A DNA stretch of 6,972 nucleotides, taken from assembly GCA_934465125.1 (NCBI GenBank), contig CAKSKO010000059.1:1-6972 (forward strand), given 5' to 3'. Below the pieces are notes generated by a model. The model saw nothing but the letters and a program-made list of their open reading frames with translations. It was not told the DNA's origin and searched no databases. Source of the stretch: an uncultured Eubacteriales bacterium (GTDB lineage Bacteria > Bacillota > Clostridia > Oscillospirales > Acutalibacteraceae). A program made the position numbers and the translations under genes. Shown piece after piece: positions 1-6,094 of the stretch (positions within the stretch are counted from its first letter, which is position 1; every line of letters begins with the position of its first letter).

Positions 1-445
1 CCAGAGAGTTGTCCCATCCTTTTCGTATTTTTACCGTCACAGGGATATCTACCGCTTCTTTTACCGCTCTGACGATTTTTCCACAACGCTTTGGGTCTTT
101 CATCAATGCGGCACCGCACCCGTTCGAGCTGATTTTCGGCGCAGGACATCCCATATTAATATCGATTATATCAGGGGCTTCTACAAGCACCCGCTTCGCT
201 GCCTCTGCCATGATTTTAGGATCGTCCCCAAACAACTGCACTGCAAATGGGCAGGAAAGTGGGGGTTGCTCTAGCAGTTTTATCGTCCGTTGATTGTCAT
301 AAAGAATTCCCTTTGCGCTGACCATCTCGCTTACAACATAGCAAGCGCCAAACTGCGCCGACAACTCCCGAAACGCGCGGTCTGTTACTCCCGCCATCGG
401 CGCCAGCGCGGCGATCCCTTTTATCTCCACCGTTCCAATTTTCAT
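1..445 (-). CDS. dusB: tRNA-dihydrouridine synthase DusB, N-terminal part (3' end outside window)
   Basis: Reduces specific uridines in tRNA to dihydrouridine using FMN and NAD(P)H; cytosolic. The visible 148 residues form the first half of the Dus TIM barrel: the N-terminal MKIGTVEIKG and ALAPMAGVTDRAFREL (residues 13-28), a SEMVSAKG segment (39-46), AVQLFGDDP (68-76), DINMGCPAPKI (95-105) whose Cys100 is the family's catalytic cysteine, NGCGAALMKDP (108-118), and VTVKIRKGWD (136-145) with the conserved barrel lysine. Full-length members have about 320 residues, so roughly 170 are missing beyond position 1. ATG at 445 is chosen because MKIGxVEI is the usual Firmicutes N-terminus. However, no Shine-Dalgarno sits at normal distance: the bases just upstream are a U-tract and a hairpin. 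An in-frame TTG at 454, 5 nt after AAAGG inside that hairpin, and an in-frame GTG at 496 after AGGGA are alternative starts. The Dus identity is secure; the subfamily letter is inferred from the N-terminus. Confidence 0.93.
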   Translation of the reverse strand, partial: MKIGTVEIKGIAALAPMAGVTDRAFRELSAQFGACYVVSEMVSAKGILYDNQRTIKLLEQPPLSCPFAVQLFGDDPKIMAEAAKRVLVEAPDIIDINMGCPAPKISSNGCGAALMKDPKRCGKIVRAVKEAVDIPVTVKIRKGWDNSL

Positions 446-486
446 AAAAAACAATACAGCCTTTCTCTTCAACGAGAAGGCTGTAT
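446..486 (-). terminator. Terminator-like hairpin abutting the dusB start codon
   Basis: On the minus strand, ATACAGCCTTCTC (486-474) pairs with GAGAAAGGCTGTAT (467-454). There is one bulged A and a 6-nt loop, and TGTTTTTT follows immediately, ending at the base before the dusB ATG. This has the form of an intrinsic terminator. It could end transcripts from the nuclease gene whose stop is at 651. It also lies downstream of the only good dusB promoter found (565-593), so dusB transcription must pass through it, which suggests attenuation or start-site occlusion. The AAAGG that could serve as ribosome binding site for a TTG start at 454 is in the 3' arm. Nothing resembling a T-run follows the hairpin on the plus strand. 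Confidence 0.7.
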
Positions 487-564
487 CAAACGCCACCTTT
501 CCCTGTTAAACACATTCAATCAAAAAACAGTCTTTCCTGCGCTTTTCTCATTTTCATGATTATT

Positions 565-593
565 ATCATATCACGCAAACAAATTTTTGTCCA
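565..593 (-). promoter_or_regulatory. Extended -10 promoter upstream of dusB
   Basis: On the minus strand, -35 TGGACA (593-588) is followed after exactly 17 bp by -10 TATGAT (570-565), each 5/6 to the sigma-A consensus. A TGA immediately before the -10 gives the extended -10 (TGn) motif. Predicted transcription starts near 558, giving a leader of about 110 nt before the dusB ATG that contains the hairpin at 446-486. Confidence 0.6.
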
Positions 594-650
594 ACGCAAA
601 TAACAGTACGCATCAATCCGAATCTGTACGTTCTTAACAGGTCATCTGCA

Positions 651-1832
651 CTAATTAGAGTCTAAAGCTTCTTTGAGCTGGTCGAGAAAGGTTCCATTTT
701 TAATACTGGATCCATCGATCACGCTGATCTTCATATCTCGAGCTCTTCTTAAAACATAAGAACGATCTTTTTTAATCGATGCTAACGTCACAAGAATACA
801 TTTTGAGTGACGCCCACCAAAGTAGGTACGGTAAACACTCAGCTCCTGCAAGGCTTCCGAAGCCGGCTCAGACAGTTTGCAGGATACAAACACTGGATGA
901 ACCCCATGAAAAAATGTTACATCGACCTCATTGATAATTTCCAAGACATCTTTACGTCCACTTTCCCAATTGATTTTCACACTCATCCTGACATCATGAA
1001 AGCATTGTGCTTTTTTTAACGTGATATACACAAACAGTTCCAACCACGTTCCGTAATCTGTCATGTACTTTTTAATCATAGCATTTTTAAACGAGAAACT
1101 AATCTTTTTCCCCTCGCACTGTAAATTTTTGATAAATCCTAGCTGTTCCGCCAAAAATATCAGCTTCAAATTTTTAACTTCCGCTTTCGCTATCCCTGAG
1201 CTAATTTTTTTTGGCGCAACAAATAAAAGTGGATTATATTCTATTCCATATTGAGATAGCGCCATCTGAAAATAAAAACAAAGATCTTTCCACTCTCCAA
1301 TATTTTGGAATATTTTGCTGCAAAACGATAATATTGGTCCATAAAGTTCTGCAGGAGGTTTTGGGTGATTGTTTCCGTGGATTGTTGCTCCGTGTGACAT
1401 TAACAGTGTTTCCATTGATAGTTTTGGAAGCACAAACCTTTTCTCCAAAAAGTTACTTCCCAATACATTGATGATCTCATCCTTTTCGATATCCAGTGTA
1501 AATAAAGGGGTAAATGTCTTTTTGCAAATCAAATATGCTGCAATCGCTCCAATCTGCCCCCCTCCGGTGATGTCAAAAAAGCATTCAGGATTCTGATGGA
1601 TGATCATCTTACACGTCTCATAAATATTGTCTAAATGTTTACTGTCAATTTCAATTGCTTCTAAAGTAAATGGATTGATTCTCGATTTACAAGCTTTTTC
1701 AATCGCATGAAAGGTCGCGGGCGAGGCGTCCCGTTTATCGTAAAGAAAGATTGCTTTCTTCGGACGCAGAGCCAACACAACAATCAAATTATTAATTTGT
1801 TCCTGGTCGTAAAGCTCAACCAAACACTCCAT
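651..1832 (-). CDS. CARF-domain nuclease of the Card1/Can2 (DUF1887) type
   Basis: This 393-residue protein has the two-part plan of Card1/Can2 nucleases. The N-terminal Rossmann-like CARF domain (about 1-140) has a hydrophobic first strand (NNLIVVLALRPKKAIFLYD, 14-32) and the ligand-loop motif FFDITGGG (85-92). A middle linker region (about 140-255) contains KAEVKNLKLIFLAEQLGF. The C-terminal PD-(D/E)XK-like domain (about 256-393) has GTWLELFVY (261-269), NEVDVTFF (301-308, Asp304), VFVSCKL (314-320, Lys319) and YFGGRHSKCILVT (337-349). Known family members bind cyclic tetra-adenylate made by type III CRISPR Cas10 and are then activated to cut nucleic acids (metal-dependent DNA/RNA nicking). 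The acidic residue of the ExK pair appears as Ser317 here, so activity is not assured. ATG 1832 is preceded by GGCGGTG at 1837-1843, 4 nt from the start. It lies 36 bp after the exported-protein gene with no terminator between, so probably shares its promoter. No cas gene or CRISPR repeat is visible. Length is close to the 371 residues of characterised Card1. The family is recognised from motifs, not by search. Confidence 0.85.
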   Translation of the reverse strand: MECLVELYDQEQINNLIVVLALRPKKAIFLYDKRDASPATFHAIEKACKSRINPFTLEAIEIDSKHLDNIYETCKMIIHQNPECFFDITGGGQIGAIAAYLICKKTFTPLFTLDIEKDEIINVLGSNFLEKRFVLPKLSMETLLMSHGATIHGNNHPKPPAELYGPILSFCSKIFQNIGEWKDLCFYFQMALSQYGIEYNPLLFVAPKKISSGIAKAEVKNLKLIFLAEQLGFIKNLQCEGKKISFSFKNAMIKKYMTDYGTWLELFVYITLKKAQCFHDVRMSVKINWESGRKDVLEIINEVDVTFFHGVHPVFVSCKLSEPASEALQELSVYRTYFGGRHSKCILVTLASIKKDRSYVLRRARDMKISVIDGSSIKNGTFLDQLKEALDSN

Positions 1833-1868
1833 TTTACACCGCCGTATTACACAATATTTTTCAGAAGA

Positions 1869-4253
1869 TTATTGGAGAATCTCTATTTCTCCAAAGATAT
1901 ATTTTGTCATCATTAGTAAATCTATCGTATCGACTTCCCCGTCGTGGTTTACATCCGCGGCAAGTAAATACGCTCCAGAAAGACTGGCTTTTCCTAAAAT
2001 ATGATTTAAGACACCCGTCGTATCTCGGTTGTTGATGTTGCCTTCTCCAGTTGTGTCTCCGAATACAATAATTGTGTATTCCTCTACAAAGCTTTGGTCA
2101 CTTTCGCGGTAAAGCCTGACTCTCATATTGGTTCCCACAACTCCGCTCGTTACATCTTTGTTATTATAATTAAGAAATTTCAGAGTAAGCCCCTTGTACG
2201 ATACTCCGTTTTTGAACTCTGATATCGCTGTCGAAGGAGGAATCCCGGTGATCCGTTTATTTTCTCGGTCAATTTTATAAATCACACTCGTAAATTGTTC
2301 TTCTAGGACAGGCGGAGTTTTCTCTTTTAATTTTATAAAAGTGACGTCATACTCAATGGAAACCGCCAAACCCTCCTGTGTATAAAGATCCTCTACTAAA
2401 ATCGAATAACCAGTAGGAACCTCCTCCTTTGTTGCAGGCGCCGGGAAGGAAATACAGGTGTTATTTTCTGTCAGCCTTAAGCCATTTTGCGCGGTAATTG
2501 TTGTAACCTCTTCGGTTGCAAGATCTGTAATTTTTACTGAAACTTCTCCGCGGTTACCTGCCAGCACGTCAAAGCTATTGAGCTTGATACTCCAAGTATT
2601 CGAAAGCGCGAGCCAATTAGATGGATAACATCCGTCTTTCGGGTATGCTACAAATGTATCGGAAGAAAATATAACTGGTTCATCTGGAATGTTGATTAGA
2701 ACTGCTGTTTCTCCGTCAGCGGTGCTTGCCACTCCAATTCCTAATCTAGAGGTCGTATCAGAAAACAGTACATTCCGGAATGTCTCACTTTCGTGAAACA
2801 ATCGGTCTACTGCTTCTGCCGCCGGAGTCGCCGTGAGAGAAGATGTTTTGTCGATACGATTCGCATCTAGGACATTCTTCGCCCGAGAATAAAATGCGTC
2901 ACTCATCGCTTCCGGTTTCTGAGGATATGCAAGATCTCCGCAACACAACGCGAGAACCGCGCCATACTGTGCATCTTCACAAAGATTGTTATCAATCGTT
3001 AAATCAGACAATCCATAAATCCTACGATAAAAATTAATCGCTTCGAGCCCGTCGTTGAGAACCAAATTTGAAACTTCGCCTGGCGTTTGATATTTCGATA
3101 GATCCGGGCGATACAGATACACGTCAGCTGCATCCTGATTTTCCTGATTTCTTTGGCTCCACTCTTCTTTTATTTCTAAGGCAGTCATCGGCTCTTTTTT
3201 TGTTGTCATCATAATCGGTTCTAGCTCCTGAAACGAATCCCTAGCTAGCAAAGTTACATAATATTCGTTTTCTGATTCCGTAAGAAGCAAAACCGACTCA
3301 TCCCCTGCACATAGTGCTTCCGCGCTATGTCCTGCTTCCAACCGATATTGTCCAACTGGTTTTCCTGATATATGATTCATAGCATATAATAAATCATCTG
3401 AAATATTTGTCAAAATCGTGTCGCCGCTTTTACACCCCAGCGCGCCTGCCTTACTCCTCATCGTTTGAAAAGAACGCATAAAATTTCCACTGGAATCTTT
3501 CTTAACATATACTGAACCAGTATCATCCAGAACCGAGGCGTCGTCAAGAAAATAATACGGTTCTTTTGGAGCTTCATCGGCTAAAAGCAATTCGTTTTCT
3601 CCGCTATCTTGTAAAAGATCGAGACAGCTAAAACAATCACTGCCATTCTTGTACCCTTTGAGATAGAGTGTATTCCCTCTGATGTCAATACGGCTGATTT
3701 CATTAAACGACGTTGTAATACTTTCTAAAGAATTTCCGGGTGCATCTTCTGCGATTAAAATTTGAGACTGATCTTCATGGTTAATAAAGTAAAATATTTC
3801 ATTGCTGGAATCATTCAGTAAAACAGCAAATTCTCCTTCTTTTTCTTTGATCTTCGCTTGTGACGAAACTCTCCTGTTTGTTAAAACACTGCTTTGCTGT
3901 AAATCAAACTTTAATATATTCTGTACTCCCTTCCGGTCTGTAGCAATATAAAGAAAGGGATACGATATCGAAGAAGACAGATATGTTCCCGAAAGAGTTG
4001 AGATGATACGAGAATTTTGCGCATATTTATCAAGATGAGAAATTCTTGTGCTACTCCGATCGGAGCTAATCAAAACAAACCCAGAATCATCCGCAAAAAC
4101 AATGGGATTATTTCCTAAAACCGCATCGCCAAGTGCCGCTTTTGCAAAAGGAGTTACAAAAAACGCTGTATATATCGGAGAAAAAACGGAAAAAGTGAAA
4201 ATGAATATCAGAAATAACACTAAATATTTTTTAATAGTCTTCATTATTTTCAC
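1869..4253 (-). CDS. Exported multidomain protein: CAP/SCP-like domain and C-terminal dockerin-like module
   Basis: A 794-residue protein with a lysine-rich N-terminus, a hydrophobic stretch (10-33) and an A-K-A signal-peptidase site at 37-39, so secreted or surface-located. Residues 45-345 are beta-rich repeats of short hydrophobic strands and turns, perhaps a propeller; this is inference. Residues 397-525 resemble a CAP/SCP (PR-1-like) domain: GLEAINFYRRIYGL (402-415), LAYPQKPEAMSDAFYSRA (441-458) and FRNVLFSDTTSRLGIGVAS (492-510). Residues 545-640 look beta-sandwich-like. Residues 655-731 resemble the linker often found before dockerins. Residues 732-789 contain two dockerin-like calcium-loop repeats: a degenerate GDTTGEGNINNRD and a canonical ADVNHDGEVDTID, each followed by a hydrophobic helix ending in a Gly (HILG, YIFG). 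The GTG start at 4253 is favoured by AGGA 6 nt upstream; ATG 4244 is the alternative (791 residues). The gene has its own promoter and leads the unit containing the CARF nuclease. The function of the whole protein is unknown. A dockerin suggests anchoring to a cohesin, but such modules also occur outside cellulosomes. Confidence 0.85.
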   Translation of the reverse strand: MKIMKTIKKYLVLFLIFIFTFSVFSPIYTAFFVTPFAKAALGDAVLGNNPIVFADDSGFVLISSDRSSTRISHLDKYAQNSRIISTLSGTYLSSSISYPFLYIATDRKGVQNILKFDLQQSSVLTNRRVSSQAKIKEKEGEFAVLLNDSSNEIFYFINHEDQSQILIAEDAPGNSLESITTSFNEISRIDIRGNTLYLKGYKNGSDCFSCLDLLQDSGENELLLADEAPKEPYYFLDDASVLDDTGSVYVKKDSSGNFMRSFQTMRSKAGALGCKSGDTILTNISDDLLYAMNHISGKPVGQYRLEAGHSAEALCAGDESVLLLTESENEYYVTLLARDSFQELEPIMMTTKKEPMTALEIKEEWSQRNQENQDAADVYLYRPDLSKYQTPGEVSNLVLNDGLEAINFYRRIYGLSDLTIDNNLCEDAQYGAVLALCCGDLAYPQKPEAMSDAFYSRAKNVLDANRIDKTSSLTATPAAEAVDRLFHESETFRNVLFSDTTSRLGIGVASTADGETAVLINIPDEPVIFSSDTFVAYPKDGCYPSNWLALSNTWSIKLNSFDVLAGNRGEVSVKITDLATEEVTTITAQNGLRLTENNTCISFPAPATKEEVPTGYSILVEDLYTQEGLAVSIEYDVTFIKLKEKTPPVLEEQFTSVIYKIDRENKRITGIPPSTAISEFKNGVSYKGLTLKFLNYNNKDVTSGVVGTNMRVRLYRESDQSFVEEYTIIVFGDTTGEGNINNRDTTGVLNHILGKASLSGAYLLAADVNHDGEVDTIDLLMMTKYIFGEIEILQ

Positions 4254-4276
4254 CGTCTTTCCTAATTTTAGTAATT

Positions 4277-4305
4277 ATTATACAAAAAATCAGTTTTATT
4301 AGCAA
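4277..4305 (-). promoter_or_regulatory. Promoter of the exported protein/CARF nuclease unit
   Basis: On the minus strand, -35 TTGCTA (4305-4300) and a perfect -10 TATAAT (4282-4277) are separated by 17 bp. Transcription would begin near 4270, about 17 nt before the GTG at 4253, leaving room for AGGA at 4260-4263. No terminator or second clear promoter was found before the nuclease gene. Confidence 0.6.
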
Positions 4306-4407
4306 TTATTAGTGAAAACACTTCAATTTCCACGTATAGAATCGAACGAAACAGTGTATAGTATTCAAAATAGGAATTAAAATATCTTTCCTGATAGGTT
4401 CTTTTGA

Positions 4408-4436
4408 TTGACCTTACTAAGATCGAGGGGTAAAAT
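4408..4436 (+). promoter_or_regulatory. rpe promoter
   Basis: TTGACC (4408-4413) and TAAAAT (4431-4436) are separated by exactly 17 bp and match sigma-A -35 and -10 elements at 5/6 each. Predicted start is near 4443, giving a leader of about 30 nt with AAGGAG at 4459-4464, 8 nt before the rpe ATG. Confidence 0.65.
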
Positions 4437-4472
4437 AAAATCAATCATCACTAGAAAAAAGGAGAATGCTAC

Positions 4473-5138
4473 ATGAAAATTGCCCCCTCTATTCTTTCCT
4501 GTGATTTCTCAAGGCTCAGGGAAGAAATAACAAAAGTATCAGACGGCGGAGCTGATTTGGTCCATTTGGATGTGATGGATGGAATGTTTGTTCCAAATAT
4601 TTCATTTGGTCCCGATGTGATCGCGGCAGCAAGACCATACACGAAGCTTCCGTTCGACGTCCATCTGATGATCGACAAACCCAGTCGTTATATTGACCGT
4701 TTTGTAGCATCTGGCGCCGACATCATCACCTTTCATATTGAAGCAGAGCCAGATGTTTCTAAAACTATTCGAGCGATTACTGACCATGGCGTCAAAGCGG
4801 GTCTAGTTGTCAAACCAAACACGCCGATTGAAGCAGTTTTTCCCTATCTTGAAAGCCTTTATATGGTCTTGATTATGACAGTGGAGCCAGGATTCGGCGG
4901 ACAATCTTTTATGTACGATATGATGAAAAAAGTAATTGCCTTAAAAAAAGAAACCATACGGCGAAATCTTTCACTTCTGATTGAAGTCGATGGTGGCATT
5001 AACTTAGAGACCATTTCCGTCGCCGCAAAAGCCGGAGCCGATATCGCTGTTGCAGGAACCAGCGTGTTCCGATCAGAAAATACAAAAAATGCAATAGAAA
5101 CACTCAAATGCGCCGCTGAAAATTGCCTTACCGCATAA
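4473..5138 (+). CDS. rpe: Ribulose-phosphate 3-epimerase
   Basis: Interconverts D-ribulose 5-phosphate and D-xylulose 5-phosphate in the non-oxidative pentose phosphate pathway; cytosolic, metal-dependent (beta/alpha)8 barrel. The 221 residues match the usual length of about 215-225. Family signatures are in order: APSILSCDFSRL (4-15), VHLDVMDGMFVPNISFG (30-46) with metal ligands His31 and catalytic Asp33, FDVHLMI (61-67) with His64, VEPGFGGQSF (137-146) covering the flexible phosphate loop, IEVDGGI (170-176) with the second catalytic Asp173, and AVAGTSVFR (192-200) at the phosphate site. ATG 4473 has an AAGGAG ribosome binding site 8 nt upstream. The gene appears monocistronic here: its own promoter precedes it and the next gene is convergent. 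In many Firmicutes rpe follows the ribosome GTPase gene rsgA, which is absent here. No anomalies. Confidence 0.97.
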   Translation: MKIAPSILSCDFSRLREEITKVSDGGADLVHLDVMDGMFVPNISFGPDVIAAARPYTKLPFDVHLMIDKPSRYIDRFVASGADIITFHIEAEPDVSKTIRAITDHGVKAGLVVKPNTPIEAVFPYLESLYMVLIMTVEPGFGGQSFMYDMMKKVIALKKETIRRNLSLLIEVDGGINLETISVAAKAGADIAVAGTSVFRSENTKNAIETLKCAAENCLTA

Positions 5139-5153
5139 CGCTTTGTTTTTTAT

Positions 5154-5224
5154 AAAAAAGAACTCCTCTATCGGGAGAAAAACTGATCATAAAAATGGCC
5201 AGTTTCTTCCGAAAAGGGAGTTCT
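5154..5224 (-). terminator. Structured intrinsic terminator of the mecA-like gene, possibly bidirectional
   Basis: On the minus strand AGAACTCC (5224-5217) pairs perfectly with GGAGTTCT (5166-5159), and the run TTTTTT (5159-5154) follows, the form of an intrinsic terminator. The roughly 50-nt loop holds a second hairpin, AAACTG/CAGTTT (5205-5200 with 5185-5180), extended inward by three pairs after one mismatch. Read on the plus strand after rpe, the same stem is followed only by a mixed CTGTGTTTT stretch, so rpe termination here is plausible but weaker. The outer loop is unusually long for a terminator, and a further copy of the 5' arm lies at 5236-5241. Confidence 0.5.
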
Positions 5225-5277
5225 CTGTGTTTTCTGGAGTTTTTAATCAATTCTACTCAAAGGCTACATAGAATATG

Positions 5278-5850
5278 CTATTTCAAGTATAATCCAATTG
5301 TCTCAATTGCTCTATGCTCTGCAACCACTGTTCCATACTCTGCAATTTTTGCAGCAGCAACCTTTCCACACCTGGATCTATTTCCATATTCGCTAAGAAT
5401 AACAGAAACTGATGGAATCAGTCCGCTCTCTGTATATAGCACCAAATAATATCGGTCTTTATACTCTAACAGCTTGCTATCTTCGATATGATTGCTGATT
5501 GCATAAATTCTCTCTAGTGCGGATAACAGGTCCTCTGCTGTTTCAAAAATATAAATAAACGGTTCACCCATACTCTTTATCTTATATTTTTTCCTTCCTT
5601 GTTCTTTTTTATCCAGAAGGGTAAATAGAATCAAACACCCTTCCAGTTTTGGAATTGCCTCAATCATAACACGATGACTCTCTACAGAAAATCCCGTTTC
5701 TTCCTTTGCAAGCGCTAATAAACTCCGTATCACGACTTTTGTGCGACTATCGCTCCACAAAATCTGGTCAAATCTCAGGCCAAAAGACTGTAGATCTTCC
5801 TCAGTAAGGGAGATTAAAAGCCGCGTATCATCGATTCTATCGATCGTCAT
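5278..5850 (-). CDS. MecA-family adaptor protein (compact form)
   Basis: MecA-type adaptors bring substrates to the ClpC/ClpP protease and regulate competence or development in Bacillus and relatives. This 190-residue protein has the family's two-part structure. The N-terminal substrate-binding part (1-78) has the typical MTIDRIDDTRLLISLTEEDL opening, similar to MEIERINEHTVKFYISYGD of B. subtilis MecA, followed by a segment ending in GCLILFT. The C-terminal Clp-binding part (about 95-190) has FIYIFETAEDLLSAL, LLEYKDRYYLVLY and the hallmark close EYGTVVAEHRAIETI (171-185), which aligns with EYGKLIISEHALETI of MecA. The charged linker between the domains, long in B. subtilis MecA (218 residues), is only about 15 residues here (KKEQGRKKYK region). 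ATG 5850 has GGGGGTG at 5856-5862 as ribosome binding site, 5 nt upstream. It is probably monocistronic, with its own promoter and the terminator at 5154-5224. The family call is firm from motifs; the substrate is unknown and the role need not be competence. Confidence 0.85.
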   Translation of the reverse strand: MTIDRIDDTRLLISLTEEDLQSFGLRFDQILWSDSRTKVVIRSLLALAKEETGFSVESHRVMIEAIPKLEGCLILFTLLDKKEQGRKKYKIKSMGEPFIYIFETAEDLLSALERIYAISNHIEDSKLLEYKDRYYLVLYTESGLIPSVSVILSEYGNRSRCGKVAAAKIAEYGTVVAEHRAIETIGLYLK

Positions 5851-5864
5851 TGCGGCACCCCCGT

Positions 5865-5894
5865 TTCATAAGTTCATGATTCTATTACTATAAT
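5865..5894 (+). promoter_or_regulatory. Possible divergent promoter for the small plus-strand ORF
   Basis: On the plus strand TTCATA (5865-5870) and a perfect TATAAT (5889-5894) are 18 bp apart, with a predicted start near 5901. The -10 hexamer overlaps the minus-strand -10 of the mecA-like promoter by five bases, so the two could exclude each other. AT-rich DNA easily produces TATAAT, so confidence is modest. Confidence 0.3.
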
Positions 5895-5918
5895 ATTAGC
5901 TGTACAAGCAGTATGCAA
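5890..5918 (-). promoter_or_regulatory. Promoter of the mecA-like gene
   Basis: On the minus strand TTGCAT (5918-5913), 17 bp, then TATTAT (5895-5890, 5/6 to consensus) would start transcription near 5883, about 33 nt before the ATG. A second register, TTGTAC (-35) with 17 bp to TAGAAT, lies a few bases further downstream. The -35 elements match only in TTG, so which register is used cannot be decided from sequence. Confidence 0.45.
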
Positions 5919-5932
5919 GAGGAGATTACAGG

Positions 5933-6016
5933 ATGTATGAAATTCCCTACAACGCAAACTGTTCATTCCCTTATTTTTACTTACGTTTTGTGGTATTTTT
6001 CGCTGGATTAATCTGA
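5933..6016 (+). CDS. Possible small hydrophobic peptide, 27 residues
   Basis: An ATG at 5933 opens 27 codons ending in TGA at 6014-6016, with AGAGGAG at 5918-5924, about 8 nt upstream, as a good ribosome binding site, and the plus-strand promoter candidate just before it. The peptide begins MYEIPYNANC and ends in a hydrophobic aromatic stretch, FVVFFAGLI, enough for a short membrane-associated segment but not a clear full transmembrane helix. No homologue is recognised. An overlapping ORF in another frame starts at ATG 5913 but lacks a ribosome binding site. It could be a small membrane peptide, a leader, or chance; the evidence is only the start signals. Confidence 0.28.
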   Translation: MYEIPYNANCSFPYFYLRFVVFFAGLI

Positions 6017-6094
6017 AAAAAACTTTTTATAAAAATTGATTCTTACACACATATTTTTCATCCCTTACGAAACCATCTTTCTCTCTTTCCTTTT

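Noticed and set aside
516..557. A 13-codon minus-strand ORF (MKMRKAQERLFFD) at the beginning of the dusB leader, a possible leader peptide.
   Set aside because: Its ATG lies at the predicted transcription start with no ribosome binding site, and it has no codon bias suggesting attenuation. It could only be a leaderless peptide.
602..632. Imperfect inverted repeat AACAGTAC/GTACGTT just after the CARF nuclease stop, considered as its terminator.
   Set aside because: The stem has a bulge, a long loop and no U-run on the minus strand. The hairpin at 446-486 is a better terminator.
4311..4322. AGTG-AAAA-CACT short palindrome in the divergent promoter region, considered as an operator.
   Set aside because: Only 4-bp arms in AT-rich DNA; expected by chance and without a second copy.
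5913..6011. A 32-codon plus-strand ORF overlapping the 27-codon ORF in another frame.
   Set aside because: It has no Shine-Dalgarno upstream of its ATG, while the 5933 start has a good one.
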